DNA of 64,000 nucleotides from Chloranthus sessilifolius (taxonomy: Eukaryota > Streptophyta > Magnoliopsida > Chloranthales > Chloranthaceae), in contig CM037598.1 in assembly GCA_021018995.1 (NCBI GenBank), positions 44,384,685 through 44,448,684 on the forward strand, given 5' to 3'. Below the pieces are notes generated by a model. The model saw only the letters and a list, made by a program, of their open reading frames with translations. It was not told where the DNA came from and searched no databases. Of this stretch, positions 10,289 through 19,260 are shown piece by piece; position 1 is the stretch's first letter, and each line of letters opens with the position of its first letter. The translations under genes and the position numbers were made by a program.

Positions 10289-10707
10289 TGTAGACACCAA
10301 AATTTGGCTCAAGGTTCGATCGTGACATACTTAGAGAGAGGCACACCTCTGAGCTTTCGATGGGATTATCCGAACCCTTAGGAATCACCCCGGACCCTTA
10401 AAAACCCTCCCCGAACCTTTAGGAACCAATCCCAGTCATTAGAAACCCCTCCGAACATATAGTTAATCCTTCTGAGTAATGGTTAGAGAGAGGAGTACCA
10501 GGGCTGCCAGGGATCTCTATTAAGATTGAATCATATACGATTTAAAAGTAGAGGTTTTCAGCTTTCCAACGAGGTAAGAATCGCCTCGATCTGAGTTACG
10601 CATCAAAAGTTACGGCGATCAAAAGTTTGGGGCACAAAATAGGCAACATGGGAACCTCGTGAGGCCTGCATTGAACCACGTGAGAACTTCGTGAGATAGA
10701 AAGAGTA

Positions 10708-10858
10708 CTTGGCACATGTAATACTTGTGCCAAGCCATTTCTCCCCAGAAATGGCCTCGTGCATGTCTTAGTTGTGCCAAGCACAAGTTGGTCCCCCCCA
10801 GGCTTTGAAGTTCCAGGGACTGTATTTTTGCCTGGCGCATCTAATACATGCACCAAGC
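10708..10858 (+). promoter_or_regulatory. Hairpin/palindrome array in the B1 LTR
   Basis: The first unit, 10708-10734, has 9-base arms CTTGGCACA and TGTGCCAAG around TGTAATACT. A second unit near 10771 has TTGTGC/GCACAA arms. The third, 10833-10858, has TGGCGCA/TGCACCA arms around a TCTAATACA loop. The TAATAC loop core recurs in the leader units at 12660-12785. The array is ~280 bases upstream of the TATA box. Confidence 0.72.
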
Positions 10859-11135
10859 TTAGCTACAATAACTATGAGTTTTTTGCTCAAATTTTACTTT
10901 TGAAGTTTTACTTGTTGACTATCTCAAAGTGTGTGATGGGTTTCATTAGGATTGTTGTACCCCTGCTTACCCTATTTGCAACCCTTTAGTCATTTGAAAC
11001 ATCAACCTATCATCTACCATTGATGAGAATTGCCCACTTTTATAAGCCTTTGAATCCTAAGAAACCTTAGAGGCTAGGATTACGTAATTGCTAATCCTAA
11101 TTAGCCTCTAAGCACCCCCCTAACCTCTCTTTCCC

Positions 11136-11144
11136 TATAAATAG
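11136..11144 (+). promoter_or_regulatory. TATA box of the B1 LTR
   Basis: TATAAATAG in 'ctataaatagagaggc'. The equivalent box in B2 is on the minus strand at 38239-38247. Confidence 0.7.
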
Positions 11145-11864
11145 AGAGGCACCCCTCCCTTTAGAAGGGCTTGAAAAAGTTTCCAAAGAGGGAAAGGTTC
11201 GAGATTTCCCTCTCACCTTTGGTGCACCAAACCCATAAAAATTCTAGAATTCAAAATCCTTCCTTAGATCCCATCTTCCATAAAAAAATCTTGAGTTTGT
11301 GAGAGCACTATCCTTTAGTCCTCTTCCTCTATCTCTTAGCCATCAAGCCCTAGGAGCTAGAACCCTTCATTCAACCATCTGAGCCATCGAAAGCTCACCA
11401 AGATGCACCTATGCGGAGGTCCATAGCAGTGCTACAAGGGCCTGAGAGCTCGGATCTCCCCTCTATTCCTCTACCTTCTCAGTTTTTGCTCTATCCATGA
11501 ATTTGTGCCATTACACTGCCTAAATCTCGGTAGGAAAGGAGGGGCATAAATAGCATCATAGTGCCTTCGAGCAAGAGGAAGTGCTCTTTTTATTTCCATT
11601 TTTATTTTATCTTTGGCCAAAAGTAGAGACCACTTTAGGGCGGGTTGATCGGGTGCCTAACACCTTTCCGATCGATAACCGAAGCCCCTACCCAAGAGCC
11701 TTTCGCGTAGACCGGTGAATCAGAGTCACATTTTTGGCACTTCGGTGCTTATAAAATTGATTTAGGTTTCTCGGGACAACAAAAGCTCTGGATGGCTACT
11801 CTATATCATTTAGAGTGTTCGCATCATCACGACGGGATCATCGAATATCCCACGGTTGCATAGA

Positions 11865-11883
11865 TGGTGAATCTGCTGGGGAG
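11865..11883 (+). other. Primer-binding site of B1 (tRNA-Arg-type, Tat-like)
   Basis: TGGTGAATCTGCTGGGGAG follows the LTR end after a 4-base gap. From memory, Tat/Ogre elements use a TGGCGACTCTGCTGGGGA-type site complementary to tRNA-Arg; this is a close variant. The B2 copy has lost this site. Confidence 0.65.
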
Positions 11884-12002
11884 TAGCTAGTAGAGCTTCC
11901 CCTTGAAACTTGACATTTTTCTTTGTTTTACTAACATTGGCTTGCTTTTTTCTTATTTTTCTCTCACCCCTACGATTGCATCAATTTTCTCACCCCTATG
12001 AT

Positions 12003-12140
12003 TTACATGCCTTAGACGATTGGCGGGCCTACTTATGCATTGCCCTTACATTTCTTTTATTTTTTCGTCATTTACATGCCTTAGCTGATTGGCGGGCTTA
12101 CTTGCGCTCTTATACGCTTAGCCGCTTGGCGGGCTTACTT
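12003..12140 (+). repeat. Three-copy tandem repeat in the B1 leader
   Basis: The unit is roughly 'catgccttagacgattggc' plus 'gggcctacttatgc', repeated with changes at 12008, 12073 and (shorter) 12117. B2 has three matching units on the minus strand at 37335-37480 ('aagtaagcccgccatatggc'). Copy number three is thus shared by both B elements. Confidence 0.7.
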
Positions 12141-12654
12141 GAGCTTTTAATTTCATTGCAATCATATTTTACCAATGGACGCCAGCCCGTAGAGGCAGCA
12201 CGGGACCATCACCACCCGTTTTTAGACTTTAAAGAAAACTCCCTTAAAAAAATTTTGAAATTAAAATTGAACCAAGAAGGGGGACTTAACTAAATTTTTT
12301 ACGAGAGTAGATTTTCAAGGGTTGGGACTTTTAGGCAAAGATACAAACACCCGGTTCTTAGTACGGCAGCAGCCCCTAGTGGTGATGATCATGAAAAGTA
12401 CCACCTCATCTAGTATTTAAGAACGCAATTGTGCTAGAGGTATATCGGTTGGGGAACCTATCCTATTACAAAGCTTAAAACCCTCGGGGAGAGCACTAGT
12501 AGTCCCGAAATCGACCTTGTATCCCTAGGATTCGGTGAGGAGAGACCCATTACAATTAAGAGATCAGTCCCCGGAAGCATTTCTTCCAGAAAACTAAAAG
12601 AAATAGACTGAGTTCGGGCTTGCTATTCTGCTGTCAAGAAAATTGACCCCACAG

Positions 12655-12785
12655 TATATACCTGGCACAACTAATACACACACGAAGCATTTCTTTTCCA
12701 GATTTTCTTTGGCGCAACTAATACATGCGCAAAGCATAAATGGGACCAAAGTTGGTCTGGCGCATGTAATACTCACGTCAAGTAT
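12655..12785 (+). promoter_or_regulatory. Second hairpin array, in the B1 leader
   Basis: Three units on the plan CTTTGGCGCA - CTAATACA - TGCGCAAAG. The clearest is 12707-12734 (arms CTTTGGCGCA and TGCGCAAAG with a single bulge). Others start near 12663 and 12761. They are the same motif class as in the LTR, so the motif is present both in U3 and in the transcript leader. Confidence 0.65.
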
Positions 12786-12987
12786 TGGTTGTCCCCACTG
12801 AGTAGAGCAGCTTAAAATCTGAGGCCTTTTTCACATCCCCAAATTCCCCTCTTAGCAATTTAGCGCCTTTGATTAGGTCTCGCACTATTTGACAACCAAT
12901 ATGCCCCTGCTGGTTAAAAGAGGGCAACTTCTTATGGACCCATTCCGGGGGATCGGGTTATTTGCATTGATTCTCGTGCCTTCAATA

Positions 12988-13010
12988 AATCAAAGGGTTC
13001 CCCTTTGATT
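12988..13010 (+). other. Stem-loop in the B1 leader, ~170 bases before gag
   Basis: AATCAAAGGG / TTC / CCCTTTGATT is a perfect 10-bp stem with a 3-base loop. In B2 (36445-36468, minus strand) the loop region differs but a stem with TCAAAGG/CCTTTGA arms remains. Its position suggests an RNA element such as a dimerisation or packaging signal; this is inference. Confidence 0.6.
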
Positions 13011-13904
13011 CTTCTGAAGCGCGTCGAGGTCACGCCGCGAGATTTATTTAGGGTACAAACACCACCCGAAATGGGAATTCAAGGCCCCCGGAGTTGTTCA
13101 TCATAAAAATTCATTTACAAAATTTCAAAAAAAATTAAATAAACTAAAAGAAGAGAAGCTTTGTGGTGCCGACAAAATGACATCGCCTTACCCTCCGTCA
13201 TCCCATAGGGGAAGGAGGAGGAAACTTTACGGGCCCCATCCAAGGCACCCGTACCCCACCTGTCACCAAGCCATGTCGTCGGCAGTGGATCTAACATACG
13301 CCAATCTCGACTCATCCCCACCACATTCCACAACTCATTCCCATGTGGAAGAGATTTTCACATCCATCCCCCTCACCCAATCTCCCTTCACCATCACCGG
13401 CCCCTTCGGTGCCCCTATCTTCTCATCCACCACCTCTCAAAACACCCAAAATCGACACCCCACTCCCCATCATTTTCCCAAAACATGCCCATTCCTCCCC
13501 CCATGTCCATGCCAAATCAATCACAATTTCCACTCACATCCTTTCAAAACCCGGCCTGATTGTTCACCTTCACCAATGTACCCCACTTTTCATCCTCCCA
13601 ACATATATCCGATCCACCCCCATTTACCCATGCCACACCTAGTTCCTCCAATCCTCCACATACCCCCCTATCTACCCAGGTCATGCCTAATTTTATCGGG
13701 GCCCTACCCAGTTTTTCCCACACATCTACATCATCCACACCCCAAATACACTCAAATGAACCACCTCCATCAAATCCCTCTCCAATTGCCATGATGGATG
13801 AAATGGTCTGGGCTTACACTAGTTGGAAAGCCTCCTAAAATATCCCCCCTCATTCTTACCACACATCTTCCAACCCATCATACACATTCCCAAGCCACCA
13901 TGCT

Positions 13905-14150
13905 TCATTACCTCAAACCCACCAAGGCCCAATGGCCCAAACCCCCATCATCCACACCCACCAAGGGCCAATAGCCCAAACCCCCATAATCCACACCCAC
14001 CAAGGCCCAATGGGCTAGACCAACGAAGGCCCAATGGGACAGACCCACTAAGGTTCAATGGGCCAGGCCTACCAGGGCCCAATGGCCCAAACCCAACAAA
14101 GCCCAATGGACTAAATTTCCCAAGGCCTTATGGCCCAAACCCCTCCATGT
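13905..14150 (+). repeat. Tandem repeat inside B1 gag (~30 bp unit, 'caccaaggcccaatggccc')
   Basis: Seven to eight degenerate units centred on CCAAGGCCCAATGG. In B2 the homologous stretch (22640-23060, minus) has a longer run of units coding QAHQGPI-like peptide. The repeat thus varies in length between two copies of one element family. Confidence 0.75.
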
Positions 14151-15283
14151 TCCTTATCCTATACCCAAGCCTAGAAAGGCCCAAACCTTGGCTTCACATA
14201 CCTATCCCTCCACAATTCCCTCAATATCTCCCTCACACACAAACCTCCCACCCGACTCAAGGCGGAAGCCTGACACCTATCCTCCATCAACCCCAATTCA
14301 CCCATGTTCCTGCACCCCAAAGCCATCTCCAAGCTTTCCCCCAAACACAGTGGCCCCATCAAGGCCCAACCCAAAAACAAAATTCCACTCATCCTATCAC
14401 TCCATAGAACTTCCCTCGCCTCTAATGGTCTCACTCGGCACCTATCCAACCCAGCCCGCACCAATGAGAAAGTCTCACCCTCACTTCACCCTATGTAGAC
14501 CCACAATATGAGGAAGATGAGATCAGATATAGTGGGGCTATGTAATGGAATTCGCCAACTTTAATCCCCCACCACCCACACATACCAATCCCCAGGCCAT
14601 CCAAAATGAAGGGAGTTAGCCTCATGAGGGAACACCCCCAGCCTCACCATCTAGAGAATTTGAGTACTTGAAAGAACAAATGGATAAAATCCAGAAGCAA
14701 CTAATGAAGTTAGGGGGAACCATGATTCATGCCACAGATTTTTCAGATCTGTGTTTATTCGTCAAGGTACCTTTGCAACCTAAATTCAAAGTGCTATCAT
14801 TTGATAAATATAATGGTACCGGCAACCCCATCTCACACCTCAAGTCCTACTGCGGGGACATGTGTCAATATGGCAAAGATGAATGACTCTTCATCAAAGT
14901 GTTTCAAAAAAGTTTTACTGGCCTCACGCTAAAATGGTTCACATCTCTTGAACTATCCATGATTAAAACATGGAAGGATCTGACCCACCCATTTCAAGAA
15001 TAAAATATTTATAACATCAACGTAGAACCACAAAAGTGTAATTTGGCCCAGTTAAAGCAAAACCCTAATGAGACCTTCAACGATTACCTTGGGCATTGGA
15101 GAGTGTTGGCAGCTCAAGTAAGAAATAGAATACCTGATGACAAGCAGATAGAGATGGTTTCAAAAACTACTTTGCCCATTATCTCAGACTTCCTGGTCTA
15201 TCAATAATAATCAAGCTTTGTTGATTTGGTGAGGAATGTCATTCATTGTGAGGACAAAATCAGAGAAGGGCGTTTGAGCAAGA

Positions 15284-15288
15284 ATGTA
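15284..15288. repeat. Presumed left target-site copy ATGTA (A2)
   Basis: ATGTA precedes the A2 LTR end; its partner is lost with the rest of A2. Confidence 0.4.
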
Positions 15289-16290
15289 TGTTGTGCTACC
15301 ACCTTGTAATTATTATATGATTAAAACAGCCAATTAAAAGGCACAAATTACAAATGTATGGAATCATGGTGAGCAACCAGTCCTGTAAGAACCAGGGCTA
15401 TTGTAGCAACTTTTAAGAGGTAAGTAAGGGTATGTCCATAGGGAATTGCAATTAAACTATAGTAAATCTCCAGATCTATGATAGATCTGGCACTCTATCC
15501 TAATTTAAGCTAAACTAAAGCAGGAAAGAGGAGAGGTTCTAGGTTTCTGTCACTTTTACTACAAACTACAAAGTTAAATGGAATTGATCCAGATCTGATC
15601 AAACACAGAGTTAAGGGGAGATATAGAAAAGATGAAAATTCAAAAGGTGGAGAATAGCAGCTAGGGGTCTTGGTCTCTTACAGAAAATCAAACGAATCAA
15701 AAGCAGTGTAGAGGATAGATTTGTAACAATCCTTTATTTGGCTCCCAGCTACCCGGGTTCCCCCGACAGATGTTAGGTATAAGAATCCAATCTTGACCAA
15801 TGGATCAAAGCAATCTTGAGGTTATGATCTGCCCTTCTACTAGATATAGTTCATCGCCGAGATTTCTCCAATCTATTAATCTTGATTGGAACAGGAAAAC
15901 TATTACAGATGCTGCGGGTGTCAAGCTACTAGCTCCCCATTTTTGGCTGGCATCCACAGGAGTGTCCAATCCAGGGAAATCAAATATGAAGAAGTGAAAT
16001 GTAGATTAGAATCACCTTTAAAAACTATAATTATATTGTAAGCTTATAGTACTATTGTGCCCAAATCTGCAATCTGTGCAATATATAATTTGTTATAAGC
16101 CTCTGAATCTCTAAATTTATAGCTCAAGACCTCACCCTAACTACTAAAAAGAGTTTAGCCACTCATGATTGGCTAAAGAGAGAATGGGAGAAGAAGGAAG
16201 CAAGAGGGAGAATTTGGAGGGAAAAATGGATCTCGAACTAAGTTATGGTTCTCTCAAATTCTATATCATTTTTCTGTAAAAGTTCTCTTC

Positions 16291-16298
16291 TATTTATA
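16291..16298 (-). promoter_or_regulatory. TATA box of the A2 LTR
   Basis: TATAAATA on the minus strand, in the same context as in E1 ('gtataaatagaagagaac'), about 260 bases downstream of the palindrome array. Confidence 0.68.
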
Positions 16299-16554
16299 CC
16301 TTCTCCCACTGTCTCAGATCCGTTTCAGCCAATCAAAGCTCAAGAGAATAATTTTGTTATTTTGAGCTGCTGATGTGACTGATTTCTCTTCTAGAAACAC
16401 TTCTCCCATTGGTTCACAATCGAAGAATACACGTGAGGCAGTTAGGATTTTCAATCGTGCATAGTTGAATGCCATAAATATCCCTAGGGGTTGCTGAAGT
16501 GCTCTGGGATGTGTGCACAGACTTCTTAAATTAGCAGCTATAGACGAAACATGC

Positions 16555-17190
16555 TGAGAAGTTCCTCATACGAGTGTCGAGAGGTTCAGGGAACCTCTGA
16601 ACAAGTTCTAAGTCTCCTTGCTTTCCATTTCGATAGGTTTGGGAACCTCTTGATGAGTTGAATTGCACTAGTCGATAGGATTTGATGACTCGTTGATAGG
16701 ATCTCTGTGGCTTTCGACAGGATTGAAATATCTTGACAGGATTGGAAGCATGTTTCACCATTCTATCCATTTCTCCATTCAACCTCTTGACAGGTTATAA
16801 TCATCCTATCGACTTGTTATAAAAACTACCACAGAGCTCTCGACAGGTTCTACCTATCCTCGTGAGAATGTGCCTGACTTCAGGTGAGTTGTTGACAGGT
16901 TGTCTTGGACTACTCGATAGTTCTGCTGAACCTCTCGAGATGTACTTCGAACCTCTCGACTTCTTCTACACCTCCAGGTATGATGTCGACAGGAACTTTT
17001 TGCTGCACTTCCAACCTCTCGACATCTTAGCTCCTGTGTATCACAACCTCTCGACCGCTATGGAACCTCTCGATCTCTTTACAGTTTCTCCTCAGAACCT
17101 CTCGACATGTTATAATTAGCCTTCAGAACATCTCGACAGGTGTTGGGGAGCTCTCAACAGCTTATTTTTAGTGCTTCCACAGCTGGCACA
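16555..17190 (-). promoter_or_regulatory. Palindrome array in U3 of A2
   Basis: More than twenty sites of the form 'aacctctcgacaggtt' or its halves ('gaacctctcgac', 'tcgacaggttc', 'acctctcgacatgtt', 'acctcttgacaggttata') at spacings of about 20-40 bases. Both strands carry the motif equally because it is self-complementary around TCGA. It is homologous in position to 1985-2650 of E1 but individual sites do not align one to one. Confidence 0.75.
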
Positions 17191-17538
17191 CCTCTCAAGT
17201 GGGTTGGTCTTCATTTGTTCAACACTCAACAACCTCTTGGTGGATTCAATCTTCATTCTTTGCAAATGCACTTGGCCTCAAGCATTCCCAGTTGGGTTCA
17301 AGACATCCTCATGAATCTCTAAGGCTCTTGTGGACTGCTTGATTGGCTAGCCTTTGGGCTGTAAGGTCACCTGTTGAACAACAAATTGCTTCTTTGGCTC
17401 TTTTAAGTGAATATTTGCACTAAGCTTGCAATTCATTGCATATCCACAAAATACACTTAAAACATATTATTAGTCAGCTCAAGGGTCCACCAAAGGTCAG
17501 GTTAGGAGGTGAAAAATTATATTTTTTACTGCTTAACA

Positions 17539-19260
17539 CACCCCCAAACCATGAGCAAAGGAGAAAATAAAAATAATTATTGAAAATAAAACATGCCACT
17601 TTTGTAGGGAACACATGCATTTATCATATGCATCAAGCCTTTTAAACCCCTAGGTGATCCCTAGTGGAGGAGTGAAGTCTCCTGAGGGTTTACAGTGAAG
17701 TTACCTACAAACTTCTCCAATAAAATTAGTTAATATCAGTGCAGCATGATAAAACAAAATTCAAGCAATATAAAATACATTCCACACCTTGTACATTCAG
17801 TTTTAGAGGATTCTCAGCAAAAATATGAAAGTTTAAAACTATAATTCTGCTATAATTCCTGCACAATCAATCAACTCATGTCAAGGTATTTTGTATGAAA
17901 ATTAATGCAAATCTTACCCTCAAATTGAGAATCATGTTTTGATAATGCCCCCATCAATCTTAATTTCAGACCCAAAGCTTACCAGGGCTGTCACTCTCAA
18001 TAAAAATAGAAGGGTGTATCTATTCACACAACTCAAGTGCAGTTACAGCCCTCAAATAGGACTACAAGCATGAGCATAGGCATTGCTCTAACTTCTGAAA
18101 ATTTCTAACTCCTTTCACCATTGATCAAACAAATCCTTATCTCCACATAAAAGCTTAATTAATTTTAGATCAGTAAGGACTTTTTATTGGGTTGTAATGT
18201 GGCTTATGGGTGAAGTTTACAAAGAATGAAAGGGTGGAATAGGATTCAAAATTGAGAAATCAGTAAGGTAAGGAGGTGACATGTACACCTTCATTTCAGC
18301 ATAAATTCATCTACTTCTTGAATTTTCAGATTTGAAGTGATTAGTTTCTAATCCTCATTTTCATCTTTCAATGAATTGACTTCTCTTTCTCACTCGTTTG
18401 TTTTGCTTTTCAGTTTTTCTTTTCTTTTTGTATGCTTTTTCTCTTTTTATTTTTCTCTATTTTTCTTTTCATGGGCTGGAATGCCATAACTATACATCAC
18501 ACTTGCCTTCAAATGTATTTTCTTCATTTTTCAATCAAATATCAAATCATCTCCTTTAGCCTCAGTTCTCCTCCTATTTCCTGATTCTCAGATTGAGGGT
18601 GAACTGAAACTGGTCAAGAGGTTTTGGGTTCAAATTTTCTGGTTTTGATAAAAAAAAACTGGGATTTTTAAGGTTCAAAAGGTGTGTATGAAGGGCAGTT
18701 CAAAGGTGGAAAATTTTAAGCTCAAATTATCCAAGGGATGGCCTTACTTCATGTCCTCAATGTCATGAATGCTGCCAAGCTATTTAAACTTGTATTTGCC
18801 TAACTTCTAGTAAGCAGAGTTAGATCCAATCAGTACTTAGAGCAGAAGAAATTGCCAAACACTCTTCAAAGAAAATTTTTTAGGTCCAAATCTCATTGGG
18901 TATGGTTTTCCATCAGATTTCTTGGGCATATCCTCATAATTTTCTCTCTTTTCAAGTTTACTAAATACTAATTTTTGAAAATTCCTGGCATTTGCTTCAT
19001 GAAAATGTTAGAACTATAACATGTTCTAGTTTTTAAAAAGTTTTTAATTTCCTCTAAATAAAAAAAAATCAGGTGGGAAATTACTTTATTTTCTCAATTT
19101 CTATTAAAACCTTGCTGCACTACCATTAACTATCCATTGGAAAACCTTGCCACACCCCTAAACCTATGAGAAGTAGTGTCCTCACTGATTTAAATATAAA
19201 GAAATGTGCAGCATGAGAAAACCAGGTAAATAGACTAAAGAAATGTGCAGCATGATTCAA
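17539..19260 (-). other. A2 3' internal noncoding region with polypurine tract
   Basis: Directly inside the LTR lies 'cacccccaaaccatgagc', on the minus strand GGTTTGGGGGTG, the polypurine tract. The rest is AT-rich with no supported ORF. It matches the A3 region 26046-27700 in blocks. At 19190-19260 the phrase 'aaagaaatgtgcagcatga' occurs twice in a row, just before the break with block G. Confidence 0.7.

Larger units (their letters stand above)
10289..11860 (+). repeat. B1 5' LTR (1,572 bp)
   Basis: Starts TGTAGACACCAAAATTTGG and ends CACGGTTGCA just before the primer-binding site. The B2 LTR begins with nearly the same bases, read on the minus strand from 52231. It contains hairpin motifs (10708-10858), a TATA box (11136) and a downstream block 'gggtgcctaacacctttccg' also present in B2 near 37650. 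A phrase on the theme 'gaacccttaggaa' is repeated about five times at 10370-10450. Confidence 0.88.
11884..13176 (+). other. B1 leader (untranslated region between primer site and gag)
   Basis: Contains a threefold tandem repeat (12003-12140), a block 'ggacgccagcccgtagaggc' conserved in B2 near 37300, a second hairpin array (12660-12785) and a strong stem-loop (12988-13010). An open frame at 11910-12293 falls over the tandem repeats and has no recognisable product, so I do not call it a gene. Confidence 0.6.
10289..15288 (+). mobile_element. B1: Tat-like element with Pro-rich Gag (5' LTR, leader, gag), 3' part lost
   Basis: Parts in order: 5' LTR (10289-11860), primer-binding site, a 1.3-kb leader with tandem repeats and hairpins, and gag from 13177. 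It is cut at 15288 by the LTR of A2. B2 on the minus strand (21894-52231) is a second copy of the same family. No protease or reverse transcriptase of this copy is present, so placing the family in Tat rests on the Gag core and on the primer-binding site. Confidence 0.87.
13177..15288 (+). pseudogene. B1 gag, Pro-rich N-terminal region plus Tat-type capsid core, truncated
   Basis: The start at 13177 reads MTSPYPPSSHRGRRRKLYG and is matched by the B2 start MALPYPPSSRRGRRKLYG, which fixes the start codon. A very Pro/His/Gln-rich stretch follows to ~14560, including a tandem QAHQGP-type repeat (13905-14150). Then comes the conserved core: 'LKEQMDKIQKQLMKLGG' (14670), 'FDKYNGTGNPISHLKSYCGD' (14800), 'TLKWFTSLE', 'QLKQNPNETFNDYLGHWRVL' (15055) and 'VRNRIPDDKQIEMV' (15120). 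Stops occur after YGKDE and in later parts, and frame changes occur in the Pro-rich part. A2 cuts it at 15288. Gag builds the virus-like particle; this copy cannot. Confidence 0.85.
15289..17538 (-). repeat. A2 3' LTR (2,250 bp)
   Basis: On the minus strand it starts TGTTAAGCAGTAAAAAATA (from 17538) and ends GGTAGCACAACA (15289). It is a close relative of E1. It contains the richest GAACCTSTCGASAGGTTC array and a TATA box. A 'gaaccagggctattgtagc' block near 15391 corresponds to the 'gctacaattggccctgatc' block of the A3 LTR. Confidence 0.9.
15289..19260 (-). mobile_element. A2: Athila-like element of the E family, 3' LTR and 3' internal part only
   Basis: The minus-strand element keeps its 3' LTR (15289-17538), the polypurine tract and 1.7 kb of 3' internal noncoding sequence. 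It then stops near 19260 against block G. It inserted into B1 gag. Internal blocks match A3 (17590-17690 with 26095-26200, e.g. 'ccttttaaacccctaggtga'), which proves orientation and identity. Confidence 0.85.

Noticed and set aside
9941..10381. 146-codon ORF as a gene
   Set aside because: Runs across the B1 LTR boundary at 10289, so it cannot be an ancestral gene; no recognisable domain.
11910..12293. 127-codon ORF in the B1 leader
   Set aside because: Built on the tandem repeat of the leader; product is low-complexity with Leu/Phe runs and B2 does not keep the frame.
13177..14511. Several overlapping plus-strand open frames as separate genes for Pro-rich proteins
   Set aside because: They are frame-shifted views of one B1 gag; the matching minus-strand frames in B2 are the same.
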